Positions 1 to 12,500 are shown, numbered from the stretch's first letter. The stretch: DNA of 64,000 nucleotides from Symbiodinium natans (GCA_905221605.1 CAJNDS010000356.1:95010-159009), one strand, 5' to 3'. Numbers and translations are program-made. The notes: generated by a model from the sequence alone, not told the origin.

Positions 1-214
1 GGGATCGGATCCATGTTCTGGGTCTTGCTGTACATGTACCTGCTGCAGGCGCGGCGCAGCAAAGTTTCTGAAAGGCTTCTGATGCTTGGACTAAACTTCA
101 TCTCACTTCCCCTGTCTTGTTCAGGCCGTGTTGCCCCAGTATCGCTGGGACGTTGTGCGCTTAGCTTCCACACGGCGTGCACAAGACACGGGGCGCTCAC
201 GCCTCGGCTTATGA
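1..214 (+). CDS. 3' end of an unidentified gene (two exons, partial)
   Basis: An open frame from the window edge through the ATG at 13 reads FWVLLYMYLLQARRSK and stops making sense at 64. A possible GT-AG intron of 61 bp (64-124, ending TTGTTCAG) rejoins it in phase to AVLPQYRWDVVRLASTRR, ending at a TGA at 212-214. The hydrophobic then basic end suggests a membrane protein tail, but I recognise no family. The 5' part lies outside the window. The splice is inferred from frame and consensus only. Confidence 0.35.
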
Positions 215-1263
215 CGTTGCTCCAAGGTTCGCGATGTTTGCATCGACTTCCTGGCTTCGCTGCTTCGGATGCAGAGGGTTTAGGGTTTAGGGTTTGGGGT
301 TAGAGTGTGCAAAGAGGTGTGGTGTGAGCCGATCTGCAGTTTTCTGAGTCTGAAGTTGAGTATTGAGGGACACCTAAGCCCAAAAACCCTAAACCCCAAC
401 TAAGCCTCAAACCCTAAACCCAAACCAAGTACAAAGAATTGAACCTTAAACCCAAATAAACCCTAAACACTTTTTAAACGTTAAATCCTAAGCCAGTAGT
501 CCTGTTGCTGAGGAGAACCAAAAAACCCTAATTACACCTGAAACCCTAAGCCTCAAATTAAATCCTAAGCCAGTAGTCCTGTTGCTCAGGAAGAGCGTGG
601 GTGGACCTTTCGATCCTCGTTGGAAGCCTTCCTGAGCCTTCTGGTGACGTCGGGGAGCCTTCGCTTCTTGAGTGATCCTGCGTGGCTTGTTTCATCACAC
701 CTAGGGTTAGGGTTTAGGGTTCCTCCAAAGTCCGTTGCTCAAAGGGTTCAGGGTTTAGGGTTGGGTTCCCTCTGCTGGTTAGCAATTGTTGGCATGCATG
801 CCCTAAGTCGGGCAAATCCTCGTGCTGACGATCAGCCGCTGCAACCGCGTGAGTACATAGATTCGACCGCTGCACCTTCCCAGAAAAATTTGCTGCGGCA
901 CACCTGCCTGGCCGCGGCAGCTGGAGTATCTCATGGTAGCCTTATGAGAGCATCAGACAAAAACAGGCGCCCTCAAGAATGGTTTCTAGGGTACCAAGGG
1001 CTATTTAGGGTGGTGGATTGTGTTTTGATTGTTGTCTAAAGCACGCAGCCTTGTGGGCCTTGGGGTTCGAACTCGACCAGCAGATAGTCGCGTCTTCTCC
1101 GTTTCTTGAATGTCCACAAGCATGTAGGAGCAGATGTCCTTTTTTCCGCAGAAGTGCTTGGGCCCCTCAGACCCCGCACGTCTCGCTTTTTTTCATTCAA
1201 CAAGCATTATTCTACGCACGCATTTCAAAAAATAGTATTGAATAGCCATAGTCACCTCCAAGT
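215..1263. other. Intergenic stretch with scattered telomere-like repeats
   Basis: It contains short TTTAGGG blocks at 278-300, 702-722 and 745-765, and degenerate CCCTAAA-like blocks across 375-570, where a segment ending in a sentence-like motif (CCTAAGCCAGTAGTCC) occurs twice (about 487 and 565). An open frame at 620-1039 runs through telomere repeats and is not a convincing gene. The stretch before 1264 is the presumed 5' flank of the JmjC gene; I see no certain promoter or spliced-leader acceptor. Confidence 0.5.
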
Positions 1264-4200
1264 ATGAAAGGGCGGCCTCGCCCGGGAAAGAATGGGACCT
1301 CCAGCTCCAAACCGGGCAAGCGGACGCGTCTGGCGCCGAAGGACCCAAGGCTGAGGACTGGCTACCGAGGCTTCTGTCCCCTAACCTCCCAGCAAGGCGA
1401 GCTGCTTGGTGGGGGTGGGCTGGTGGAGCGCCGGCCCTTCGAAGAATTGGATCCTGCTTCGTTCTTTGAGCAGTTTGTGCTTGAAAGAAGGCCCCTTGTC
1501 ATTCGAACTGGGGGAGCACCTGCAGCACTGGAGGCGCTGTTTGGCCTTCGTGGTGAGGCTGCTAGGTGGGCTTCCCCTGGCCACGAGGCTAGGTAGCTTT
1601 TTTGGGACATGTTTGCCTTTCCTTTTTGGAGTCCAAGAGCATCCCTATTTTAATTCCAGGGATGTTTGTTCAGAGGGCTTCAATCGCCATCCCAGGAGGG
1701 TACCGCGGCCATGTGCCTTGGGCCCGCGGGCAAGTGCCAAGTCGAAGTGGAGCGCCGTGCCAGGACGTCCCAGTTCTTCGGCCAGCAGGATGCGGGCACT
1801 CGCGAGATCACCACCTTGGGACACTTCTGCAAGGAGATCGACCAGGGCAACGAGCTGGCCTACTTGACCACGCAGGCTCTTCCTGAAGCTCTATCCCCCT
1901 TGGGAATCATTTTTTTTGTTTTTGTTTCTGTAAACCCAAGAGGACATTAAACACATTGTCTTTTATGAAGGTTCTAAGGGGAGTATAGGAAGATGCCCGA
2001 GGGTGTCCGAAAGCACTGGCCCCTCCGCACGTCCAGAGCTTGCTGGACGGAGCCGAGACTCTTCGGCCAAAGCTTGTGAGTGGACTGGCGCCGGTCCAAT
2101 ACAACCTGTGGTTTCTTTGTCATAGTGGGGTAACCTTTTGCACTTTTTTTAGGGTACTAGGGGGTAGGTTAAGTCGTATCTTCTTGTGTGAAGTCGTATC
2201 TCGGGCGCGTGCACACTGGGGATTCGCAAATTCCAAGGTTGGTCAGAACCCACTTGCACCACCAAGCAGAAATCTCATTCACGACAACACCCCTCATCTT
2301 CAGGGGCAAAGTTCCTGGCGTGCAACTAACATTCCACGACAACAGCCCAAACGAGCTCGCCACTTTCTAAACTTAAGCTCCGAGCCCACAAACCCTGAGC
2401 CAGGCAGAATGGAAACCCCAAAGGTAAGGTGCTGTCAGTTGATTGCCACAACATGGTTGTTCTTGTTGTCTCTCTGCAGAGTGCTTTCATTTCATTGAGG
2501 GCTACTGCTGCACGGAAAGCCGCCCTGGACGCGCGGCCCTCGCAACGGCTCGCGCGGGACTCGCGCAGAAGCACGTACGGTCATTACCCACATATAGACC
2601 TTGCGGACAACAAGCGCTTCTCTTTCGAGCGTGTAGTGCCAAATGCGTACTTTGCTTGTGTGTCGGGAGCATGTGCATGTCGCGCGTGCACTTGCAGAAA
2701 GGCATCAATTGCTGTCTTTGTGCCGACAGAAATGTGCTCCCCTCCCAGGCGTGCGGTGACAAATGCGTATTTTGCATGTGTGTCGAGAACATGCGCGTGC
2801 GGCGCGTGCACACTGGGGGAAAGGCTTCAAACCATGTCTCTGTGATGCGACTTTACGCGGGGTGATGTGACTTCGCTCGCAGCCGCGTGTCACTGGGGAG
2901 ATGTGACTTCACACGCAAAGATGTGAGTTAACCTCCTCCCTAGTACTTAAACTCAGTACGGAATAGAAAATTAGATGTTTAATGCTATCCCAACCATGGC
3001 TTAGGTTTGGGAGGTCTCAGGAGGGATCGTCCTCCGGCCTGCATCATGACTTCCACGACAACATCTACGTGCTGCTGCGGGGTCGCAAAGAGTTTCGCCT
3101 CTTCAGCCCACGCTGCCTGGATATTCTGCGACCAGTGCTGTGGCAGCAAGGTTGCTTCAGGTATCCTTATAAGGACCGCTGTTTCTGTGCAGTGATGCGA
3201 AACTGAGATCAATCCGGGGTCCACCCCTGATCCGGTTTAGCTAAATGTACGTGAGTCGTCTTGTTGTATACATGTACTATACATCACTGTGCACTGTGTA
3301 AGTTATTGCACTGTGGTCTGTGAGCATTAAGGTCGTACATGCAGGCTACTGTAACAAAAGGGGGAGGATAGTTCGTTGATTCGCGTGCGCCGGTGCCGCG
3401 TGGTTGGGTGGGTGTGGTGGGTTGGGTTGGATGGTGCTGCGCTGCGTCGTACCAGCCTCTTCGGGAGGCGTGGGGGGGGGGGGGGGAAGCAGGCAGGAGT
3501 CGAGGCGACGGCGAGGGTGCCCAAACGGCTAAAGTTTAAAGATGTCTGTGAGACCCTGTGGTTCTTGCTGGGTTTGCCTGCTACTGAAATTGGCTGTGAG
3601 AATGGTTTCCAAGCTGCTGAACGATTAAGATGTGATCACAAGCAAACAGAAAGAAAAAGGAACCGCTAAGATATCTGCAGAGCACCCAACAGCCACGACG
3701 CCTGATAAGGGCTTGTAAAACTTAGTGTTTCTCAATAGCGTCATTGCTGGCAAGCATTCGTAGCCTGAATGCCAGGTTGGAGTGGCGCGGGGGCGAGCCA
3801 AGTTGCACCCAAATGGCCTCATTACCTACATCCCGGGTGTGAGGTCGGATGGCGCACCAGTGTCCCTTGCCCGTGCCTGGAGTGGAGAAAAGAAAGGAGC
3901 CCCGAACTGCAGTGATGAAGAGGAGGCTGAGCTTGATCAGCTGCTGACCGACGCCATGGATGCGGGAGTCGATGATGGTCATGGGCCGAATGAAAGCAAG
4001 GAGAGTCCACTGCCTGATAGCTTCTGCCATGTAAGTACCTGCAAGGAAGGCCGTGCTCCTATTCCCTCCAGCCTCCGCGGTCGTCACCTCACTGCAGAAC
4101 TGACCGTGGGTGACTTGCTGTACTTACCTGCAAGCTGGTTTCATGAAGTGATCTCTTATGGTGGTGACGCCGGAGGCCACTTGGCACTGAACCTCTGGAT

Positions 4201-4456
4201 GGCTCCTCCCAGAATGGGCTCCTCTATAGACAAGCCTTACGAAGATGGCTTCTGGGATGGCCTGTATTGCAGTTTGGAGAAAGCATGGAGAAGACAGCCG
4301 CAGGCTGCAGACCAGAACGCCCCAAGACAGGACGACGCATCACGGCGCCCGAAGTCTTCGCGCAGGCCTCGGGGGAAAGCCCGAACTCTTTGGACGCATC
4401 GGAAGCAGTTGCCGCCGCGAAAGCGCTCAGCGAGGGTGCGGCAGCGGCGGCCCTGA
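1264..4456 (+). CDS. JmjC / cupin_8 domain protein, probable 2-oxoglutarate Fe(II) hydroxylase (multi-exon)
   Basis: Exon 1 (1264-1588) has a basic N-terminus, then FEELDPASFFEQFVLERRPLVI, as in cupin_8 proteins. Exon 2 (1700-1888) carries VEVERRARTSQFFGQQ and NELAYLTTQALPE. Exon 3 (1993 to about 2111) reads LRPKLVSGLAPVQYNLW. A later exon (about 3018-3137) holds SSSGLHHDFHDNIYVLLRG with the metal-binding HxD. The last exon (about 3800-4456) has HPNGLITYIPGV, an acidic insert, and GDLLYLPASWFHEVISYGG with the second histidine. This is the full fold order of the JmjC family, which hydroxylates protein or RNA side chains. Introns 1 and 2 are introners (1589-1699, 1889-1992) whose removal with a GAGG or AAG repeat keeps frame. 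Introns between 2112 and 3017 and between 3138 and about 3795 are less certain. A GTAAGT at 4031 looks like a donor, but the frame is continuous without splicing. The basic C-terminal tail could instead use another frame ending at 4467. Substrate unknown. Confidence 0.8.
1589..1699 (+). mobile_element. Introner, family E (intron 1 of the JmjC gene)
   Basis: The element starts CTAGGTAGCTTTTTTGGGAC and ends CGCCATCCCAG, and is flanked by GAGG (1585-1588 and 1696-1699). Removing it with one GAGG joins GGC CAC GAG GGT ACC in frame. The internal motifs GGGACATGTTTGCC, AGGGATGTTTGTTCAGAGGGC and CCATCC match the copies at 5685, 24186 and 50254. Confidence 0.7.
1889..1992 (+). mobile_element. Introner, family B (intron 2 of the JmjC gene)
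   Basis: It starts CTCTATCCCCCTTGGGAATC and ends AAGGGGAGTATAGG, an imperfect inverted repeat, and is flanked by AAG (1886-1888, 1990-1992). Excision joins CCT GAA GAT GCC in frame. A second copy lies at 56609-56708 in the hydroxylase-fusion gene, with matching core text (CCAAGAGGA, GGTTCTAAGGGGAG). Confidence 0.8.
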
Positions 4457-5212
4457 CCTTGCCATAAAAAGCGTCAGCATGTCAGGCTTCAAGCTTAGTT
4501 TTGGAGTATCTAGTGAAGTACGAATACTAACGCTATTGCTCATACTAGGACAAACGAAGTGCTGTTGCTCGTCTTGCGTTTCTTCGTCTTGTTTTTTTCT
4601 TGTTGTCCTTTTCTATTTCTATCAGAACTGTTTTGACGGCCATGATGACAATTTTTGCAAGTATTGGTTATAACGACTCGTACGGTTCAAAAGCATTGTG
4701 ATTCTGAAGACGGCTGTGGGACCAAACCCCGACTCCCGGACTAGTGCTTCCTTGCCCTGCCGAAGGTCAACGACCACAAGGGAAGCGAAATGCCTGGTCC
4801 CAAGCCCTAAACCCCTCACCCCTCACCCCTCAACCCTAAACCCTAAACCCTAAACCCTAAACCCTAAACCCTAAACCCTAAACCCTAAACCCAAACCCGG
4901 TTCTCCTTTAACTTCCGACCTTGCACCCCGCATTGCCGTGGCTAGTCGGGTGGCAAAAAAAAACCCAAACCCTAAACCCTAAACTACTGTCCTTGGACTC
5001 TTTGCCCTGAAGCCAAGTTCTGCACCGCTGTCTCCGGTCTTTGTGCGTGAGACTGCCCGTCGCACATCCACGTTCAAGGGGTATATCTGTATATCTCTAT
5101 ATACCTACAGATTGATACCCGCATCGATATGTTTATACATATATGCATATATACATACATATATATATATATATATTTACTTATTTTTTATTTATGTATA
5201 CACATAGGTGCA
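4457..5212. other. Intergenic: telomere-repeat block and AT-rich microsatellite
   Basis: Perfect CCCTAAA units run at about 4834-4893, with CCCCTCA variants just before and a smaller block at 4966-4985. At 5078-5205 there is an AT-rich TATATA/TACATA microsatellite. No gene is evident. Confidence 0.6.
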
Positions 5213-5332
5213 CCTTCCGTACTAAGGGCGGTCCGCGACGAGAACGCAAAGAACGTTCAGAAGATGGTAAAGGATGCCAAGAAGGCTGGGGACGTGCTAC
5301 CGCATGTAATGAAATGTGATCGTTTACAATAA
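5213..5332 (+). CDS. Possible exon of an unidentified protein
   Basis: After the AT tract, an open stretch reads APSVLRAVRDENAKNVQKMV and continues as a charged, helix-like sequence to about 5320, with a TAA at 5330. Composition is protein-like and unlike the flanks, but no family is recognised and boundaries are unknown. It may belong with the exons that follow at 5.8-6.7 kb. Confidence 0.3.
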   Translation, partial: PSVLRAVRDENAKNVQKMVKDAKKAGDVLPHVMKCDRLQ

Positions 5333-5684
5333 TGACATACCAAAAGCAAACTAAAAATCTAGCAGTCTAGCAAATCCATCAGGAAAATCATAGAATCATC
5401 TAGTCGCCTACTAGCATAATAACGTGATATAGGATGTAAAGAATGTAAGAAAATCTCTGCAGCATGCTTGCCAGCATTTTCACGGAGCGGGAGCGGGAAA
5501 ACGGGTTGATCAAACGCATGCAAAGATTGCCCTGACATGTTATGCCATAAAATCTCTGCACTCTAAGCCCTAAACTCCTAAACCATGAGCCTTAAACCCC
5601 CAAACCGTCAGTGCTAGTTACCGCCTGAACCTTGAACCCTAAAACCCAAATCATCCTTCTCCCCGATAGGCCCGATCTATGTTA

Positions 5685-5776
5685 GTAGGCCCTTGGGACA
5701 TCTTGAATTTTCGCTTATCGGGCTAAAGAGGATCACATTCAGGAGTATTTTCAGACGGGTTTAGGGCCATCCTAGT
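5685..5776 (+). mobile_element. Introner-like element, family E
   Basis: It begins TAGGCCCTTGGGACATCTTG and ends GGGCCATCCTAG, with internal GAGGATCACATTCAGGAGTA. This is closely related to 24186-24267 and 50254-50338. The termini (AGGCCC / GGGCC) are inverted. Confidence 0.6.
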
Positions 5777-5802
5777 TATCTTTCTGTGCCAAGGAAGCAG
5801 CC

Positions 5803-6698
5803 ATGTTGCGAGGCAGCTTTACGGCCGACAGGCCCTGGAAGGAGGGCTTTCTGGAGTTTGGGGCTTCAAGGTGCCGGGCTTGTAACTGGGATTTCTAGGC
5901 TCTATAGGGTTTAGGGTTAGTAGTAAGTAGGTTCTATATAGGGTTTAGGGTAGCCCAGGAGACCTAGAGAAACATAAAAGGGTAGCTGATCCTTTGAGTC
6001 TGGGTTCAAAAAGGGTTTAGGGGCTTCGGGCCCCAAAGTTTGTAGAAGGATATGCTTAGGGGCGTCAGTTCTGACGGCACTGCCACGTGATCTGGACATG
6101 CCTCACTGGTGGAGAGCCAACGCCTTTTGTTGTTGCCGTTCCGGCTCAGAAGCTCGTACTTGCCACTTGGTGATTTTTTGTTGTGAAAGCGCGCTGAGGC
6201 TGGCATACCCTAAACCCTAAACCCTAAAGCTTCTTGCAGCCGCCCCCCCCCCCCCCCCCCCCCGATTACTGCAGCAAGACATTGTCGTATCTGATCTTGA
6301 CGCAGTCGATGATGGTTTTGCCTTGGGATGTTCCCCCTTATACTAGCAGTCCTTCATAGGGATTGTCGTACCCCTTATGATGATCCCTCTTCAGGACTGT
6401 TAGTCTAAGGGGGAGCATCCCAAGTTTTGCCCCCATGTTCGCTTGCACAGGAAGTCATGGGCCAAGCTACATCGTCCGCGGTCATGCAGGCAAGATGGTT
6501 TAGGGTTTAGGGTTTAGGGTTTAGGGTTTAGGGTTTAGGGTTTAGGGTTTAGGGTTTAGGGTTTGGGGGGGGGGGGGGGGAGGCCGGGGAGGAGATCTGT
6601 GCTGCTGTGCCCCGCCTGCTCCTGTCCCTTAGTTACATGCAAGACCCCTTTGGTCCAATTCAGCCAAACACAAGTAAACCCGAGGGTGGCCAAATGGT
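5803..6698 (+). CDS. Unidentified multi-exon gene fragment
   Basis: Several short protein-like stretches lie between telomere blocks and an introner. 5803-5896 reads MLRGSFTADRPWKEGFLEFG; about 6052-6208 reads SVLTALPRDLDMPHWWRANA; 6268-6322 ends VVSDLDAVDDGFA; 6432-6495 reads PMFACTGSHGPSYIVRGHAG; and about 6572-6698 contains EEICAAVPRLLLSLSYMQDP. The join across the introner at 6323-6431 is in frame (GAT GAT GGT TTT GCC CCC ATG). The other joins are guesses. No domain is recognised. Confidence 0.4.
6323..6431 (+). mobile_element. Introner, family C
   Basis: The termini TTGGGATGTTCCCCCTTATA and GGGGGAGCATCCCAAG form an inverted repeat, with internal inverted copies of CAGTCCT and AGGACTG. 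A 7 bp direct repeat TTTTGCC flanks it (6316-6322, 6425-6431). Excision restores an open frame. Related copies are at 32727, 32964, 33117, 33368, 40778 and 45996. Confidence 0.8.
6499..6566 (+). repeat. Interstitial telomere repeat block (TTTAGGG)n
   Basis: About nine uninterrupted TTTAGGG units follow an exon-like stretch and are followed by a G homopolymer. A poly-C run of about 22 bases lies at 6241-6263. The region from 6699 to 7185 has further degenerate blocks and no clear gene. Confidence 0.9.
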
Positions 6699-7189
6699 TT
6701 AGGGTATAGGGTTTAGGGTGTAGGGTTTAGGGTGAGAGTCTGGGTTCAAGAAGAGGGTTCAGGGCAAAACCCCCCCGCAAGAAAAGATAGTCATCTTCTT
6801 GATCTCTTCGGTGACCTCGTTGTGTCGAAACATTTCAAGCCCTTCAGCAAACTCTAGTAAACTGTATTCAACGAGATTGAACTCTATTGAAACGATGTGA
6901 AGCTCTGTGAAATCTGCTTGTGTTTGCAGTCCTTCCTGCGAGGCTTATAGGGTTCTTAAGGGAGGTATGTAGCCCAAGGTTCCCTAGTACTCCCCAGTAC
7001 TCCCGGAGGCTACCTAAGCTTCCCTAAGGTGCCCTAGGTACCTACCCCCCCCCCGTGTGTGAGCAAAACCGGGTCTATTTAGAAGCTGGGGCTTGTGATT
7101 TATAATACAGGTCCATATACCTAAATGTAATAAACCTAGAAGAGCACGGCTTCTAAATAGACCCTACGGTCGGATTTCAAAAGGACGTT

Positions 7190-9346
7190 GGCAGAAATTA
7201 ATAATTTTAATAATTTTAATAATTTTACTAATTTTAATAATTGTAATAATTTTAATAATTTTAATAGTTTTAATATTTTTAATAATCCTGAGAGGCTCCC
7301 GGAAAATTAAAATTATTAACAATATTAAAATTATTAAAATTATTAATTTCTGCCCTGAGAGGCTCCCGGAAAATTAAAATTATTAAAATTATTAAAATTA
7401 TTAAAATTATTAAAATTATTAATTTCTGCCATGAGAGGCTCCCGGAAAATTAAAATCATTAAAATTATTAAAATTATTAAAATTATTAAAATTGTTAAAA
7501 TTATTAAAATTCTTAAAATTATTAAAATTATTAATTTCTGCCCTGAGAGGCTCCCGGAAAATTAAAATTATTAAAATTATTAAAATTATTAAAATTATTA
7601 AAATTATTAAAATTATTAAAATTATTAAAATTATTAATTTCTGCCCTGAGAGGCTCCCCGAAAATTAAAATTATTAAAATTATTAAAATTATTAAAATTA
7701 TTAAAATTATTAATTTCTGCCCTGAGAGGCTCCCGGAAAATTAAAATTATTAAAATTATTAAAATTATAAAAATTATCAAAATTATTAATTTCTGCCCTG
7801 GGAGGCTCCCGGAAAATTAAAATTATTAAAATTATTAAAATTATTAAAATTATTAATTTCTGCCCTGAGAGGCTCCCGGAAGATTAAAATGATTAATATT
7901 ATTAAAATTATTAAAATTATTAAAATTACTAAAATTATTAAAATTATTAATTTCTGCCCTGAGAGGCTCCCGGAAAATTAGAATTATTAAAATTAATAAA
8001 ATTATTAAAATAATTAAAAATATTAATTTCTGCCCTGGGAGGCTCCCGGAAAATTAAAATGATTAAAATTATTAAAATTACTAAAATTATTAAAATTATT
8101 AATTTCTGCCCTGAGAGACTCCCGGAAAATTAAAATTATTAAAATTATTAAAATTATTAAAATTATTAAAATTATTAAAATTATTGAAATTATTAAAATT
8201 ATTAAAATTTTAATTATTAATGGTTTCATAATTTTAATAATTTTAACAATTTTAATAATTATAATAATTTTAATAATTTTAATAATTTTAATTTTCCGGG
8301 AGCCTCTCAGGGCAGAAAATAATAATTTTAATAATTTTAATAATTTTAACAATTTTAATAATTTTAATAATTTTAATTTTCCGGGAGCCTCTCAGGGCAG
8401 AAATTACTAATTTTAATAATTTTAATAATTTAAACAATTTTAATAATTTTAATTTTCGGGGAGCCTCTCAGGGCAGAAATTAATAATTTTACTAATTTTA
8501 ATAATTTTTAATAATTTTAATAGTTTTTAATAATTTTAATAATTTTAATTTTCCGGGAGCCTCTCAGGGCAGAAATTAATAATTTTAATAATTTTAATAA
8601 TTTTAATAATTTTAATTTTCCGGGAGCCTCTCAGGGCAGAAATTAATAATTTTAATAATTTTAATAATTTTAATATTTTTTCTAATTTTAATTTTCAGGG
8701 AGCCTCTCAGGGCAGAAAATAATAATTTTAATAATTTTAATAATTTTAATAATTTTAATAATTTTAATAATTTTAATAATTTTAATAATTTTAATAATTT
8801 TAATAATTTTAATTTTCCGGGAGCCTCTCAGGGCAGAAATTATTAATATTTTTAATAATTTTAATAATTTTAATAATTTTAATAATTTTAATAATTTTAA
8901 TAATTTTAATAATTTTAATAATTTTAATAATTTTAATTTTCCGGGAGCCTGTCAGGGCAGAAATTAATAATTTTAATAATTTTAATATGTTTTTTAATTT
9001 TAATTTTCAGGGAGCCTCTCAGGGCAGAAAATAATAATTTTAATAATTTTAATGATTTTAATAATTTTAATAATTTTAATAATTTTAATAATTTTAATAA
9101 TTTTAATAATTTTAATAATTGTAATAATTTTAATAATTTTAATAATTTTAATAATTTTAATTTTCCGGGAGCCTCTCAGGGCAGAAATTAATAATTTTAA
9201 TAATTTTAATAATTTTAATAGTTTTAATAATTTTAATAATTTTAATAATTTTAATAATTTTAATTTTCCGGGAGCCTCTCAGGGCAGAAATTAATAATTT
9301 TAATAATTTTAATAATTTTAATAATTTTAATAATTTTAAATGTACT
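7190..9346. repeat. AT-rich minisatellite forming a giant palindrome
   Basis: Runs of ATTAAA(ATT)-type 9-mers (TTATTAAAA) are broken every 65-120 bp by the punctuating block GAGAGGCTCCCGGAAAATTA or its reverse complement CCGGGAGCCTCTCAGGGCAG. About eleven blocks in one orientation occupy 7285-8215 and about eleven in the opposite orientation 8222-9285, with the centre of symmetry near 8215-8225. A short segment at 7193-7285 is in the right-arm orientation. Open frames here are repeat artefacts. Confidence 0.9.
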
Positions 9347-9574
9347 TTTTTAGCTTAGAATCAGTAAAAACTGAAAATTTGCTCAAAGAATCCTACAACA
9401 TAGTAAAAAATCGCAAAAATTGACCAATTTTGGGGGCCCGTGTAGTATAAAATCAAATAAAAAACGGTACGTGAGAATGCCTTCAGATGCAGGAGAAAAG
9501 AGTACCCAGAAACCGCGGTATCATCTCCAAAAAATGACAAAAACACACCGTTCTCCTACGCGATCCTACGCGCT

Positions 9575-12500
9575 ATCCTGCATTCCTTCCTCTTTGTCTT
9601 TGGTTCGGAAAAGAAAGGAACGGCTACCAGCCTCCCTCCCGACTTACATCTTTACATTCTCTTGTTTCGTCCTGCTCACCCGGAAAGAAGGTCTGCCTCC
9701 AGTCTTTCCTCGCCTCCCTGCTCACTATTATGAGTTCCTTTCACTTCTCTTCTGTTGCTTACATTCTTCTCAAAAGTGTGAAAGGTGCGGGGGACATCCC
9801 TTTCACTTTGTCTCTTCTGGGGAAATTCCCAATTGCAGGAGGCTCTCTCTCCTTGTCTTTGTTCTGTGTTCATATAGGGAATGAAGATAGAAGATGAATA
9901 AATAAGAAAGAATCAAGTCTATAATGTCCTCTATCCGTGTCTCTTGTGATTTCTTCAATTCCTATCTCTGCAGATTCTTCAAAATGGAAGGCGGACTTCT
10001 TCCTCCAACCAAAAGCGACCTTCTCAAAAAGAAGACAAGAGACGAACATCAATCACCGGAACCTGACTCCTAATCTCCTGTGTTTCCTTGCCTCTTTCCT
10101 CGCTATTCTCTCTTCCTTTCTTCTCTCCCGGTGCTTACATTCCCATCAACATGAAAATTGAGGGGGCAGCGCATCCTTTTCCTTTCCCCATCAAAGAAAG
10201 GCTGCCTTCCTATCCGCGTATGTTCTTCCCTCTTCCTTCCGAAAAGACTATAAGAGGTAGGGGTAAACAGAATGAAAGAGGAGTCTCCTGTTGCTTTCCG
10301 ACTACCTTCTCACCACAAAAAGGAACCTTCCCACTCTTCCCTACTTTCTTTCTTTTATCTTTTTGCACTTTACGTTTCCCGCTGAGAAAATGAGACGTTT
10401 CCCACTGAGAAAATGAGACAATGATGACAATAAGGAAAAAAGATCACCTGCCTGTATTTTCAGACCTGTCCGCTGCATCTTTTCCCTTTACATCGCAGAT
10501 TGAAGGAAAGCAAAAAAGTCAGAGGAAGAATCCCTTTCCCTACCTTTCCCAGCACATTCCTTGTGCTTTCCATGTTCTTTGGAATTGCTTTGTTCTTCAG
10601 CAAGGAAAAGCGCAACTTCCCTCTCAATTTCATGTTTCCATTTCTCCGATGTCTTTTTCATTCAAGAAGCAAGCGGAGGGGCTGCCTCCTGTGTTTCCTT
10701 GCCTCTTTCCTCGCTATTCTCTTTTCCTTTCTCTTCTCTCTTGGTGCTTACATTCTTATGAAAAACGTGAAAGTTGTGGGGGCATCCCTTTCGCTTTCTC
10801 TCTTCTGGGGAAATTCCCAATTGCAGGGGGCTCTCTCTCCTTGTCTGTCTTCTTTTCTCATACATAGGGAAAGGAGAAAGAAGATGAAGAACTAGGAAAG
10901 AATCATTTCCACACATTCCTCTATTCCTACTGTCCGGAGATTGGCAAGCTTTCGGAAGCTCTGGTCTCTAGTCACGCCTGACCAAAGTCAACTTCCCGTG
11001 CGTGAGGGCCATATGTGAGGGGCCAGGAGGGGGGCAGAAAGTCCGGAATATGGTAGTGTTTCGAGTTTCAAAATCGTTTCCATAGTTTCAAATTAGTCTC
11101 AAGTCAGTTTCAAACTAGTTTCAAAATCCAGTTGAAATATCGCTGTTAAGGAGGAGCTGCAATTTCTGTCCGCGCTTGTTGAAAACCAGAACTTCTGCAT
11201 GTTTTGCAATTGCGCGTAGAAAAACGCAGTTTCCCCTTAACAACGAATTCGCAACTGGATTTTGAAACTGTTTTGCAACTAGTCTGAAACTACAGAAACG
11301 AATTTGAAACTTGAAGAACGCAGCATTTCTGCTCCCTGGCGCTTGGCCACGCCCAAGCAAGAGGAGGCTAGAAGCCGCGGCTCGCGAAACCAGCAACAAC
11401 TCTTGCCAAGGCAGCCACGCAATCACAAGTCAGTAAATTATCTTGTCTGAGACTGTGTCTCTTCTGAGTTGTTCTATTCCTTTCTCTGCATCCTTTCTTC
11501 TTCTCACTTGTCCTTTCACTTTTCTTTTGTCTCTTCTCACTCCAACCAAAAGGGAAATCGCAAGGGAGTCATATAGGGAAAGGAGACAACGTGAAGAAAT
11601 AAGAAAGAATCATTTCCATATTGTCCCCTATTCCTGTCTCTAAATCTGCAGATTTTTCAGAATGGAAGGAGGGCTTCTTTCTCCCTCTCACTTTTCCTTT
11701 CGCTTTTCTTTATATTTTCTCACTCCAACCAAGCAGACAAGGGAGAGGGGTGAGAGATAGAACGCCCTTTACCTTCTCAAAACATAGAGAGGTGACGAAA
11801 ATCAATCACGGAAACCTATCCTGCCTTCCTTCCTCTTTGTCTTTGGTTCGGAAAAGAAAGGAACGGCTACCAGCCTCCCTCCCGACTTACATCTTTACAT
11901 TCTCTTGTTTCGTCCTGCTCAACCGGAAAGAAGGTCTGCCTCCAGTCTTTCCTCGCCTCCCTGCTCACTATTATGAGTTCCTTTCTCTTCTCTTCTGTTG
12001 CTTACATTCTTCTCAAAAGTGTGAAAGGTGCGGGGGACATCCCTTTCACTTTGTCTCTTCTGGGGAAATTCCCAATTGCAGGAGGCTCTCTCTCCTTGTC
12101 TTTGTTCTGTGTTCATATAGGGAATGAAGATAGAAGATGAATAAATAAGAAAGAATCAAGTCTATAATGTCCTCTATCCGTGTCTCTTGTGATTTCTTCA
12201 ATTCCTATCTCTGCAGATTCTTCAAAATGGAAGGCGGACTTCTTCCTCCAACCAAAAGCGACCTTCTCAAAAAGAAGACAAGAGACGAACATCAATCACC
12301 GGAACCTGACTCCTAATCTCCTGTGTTTCCTTGCCTCTTTCCTCGCTATTCTCTCTTCCTTTCTTCTCTCCCGGTGCTTACATTCCCATCAACATGAAAA
12401 TTGAGGGGGCAGCGCATCCCTTTCCTTTCCCCATCAAAGAAAGGCTGCCTTCCTATCCGCGTATGTTCTTCCCTCTTCCTTCCGAAAAGACTATAAGAGG

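Noticed and set aside
4031-4097. A textbook GTAAGT...TGCAG intron in the JmjC gene
   Set aside because: It is 67 bp, so splicing would break the frame between two clearly same-frame parts of the domain; reading through is open.
4803-4894. A true chromosome end at telomere blocks
   Set aside because: Blocks are short, internal, in both orientations and followed by genes, so they are interstitial.
7190-9346. CRISPR-like array, because of regularly spaced repeats
   Set aside because: The spacers are themselves AT minisatellite, not unique, and the orientation reverses in the middle; the context is eukaryotic.
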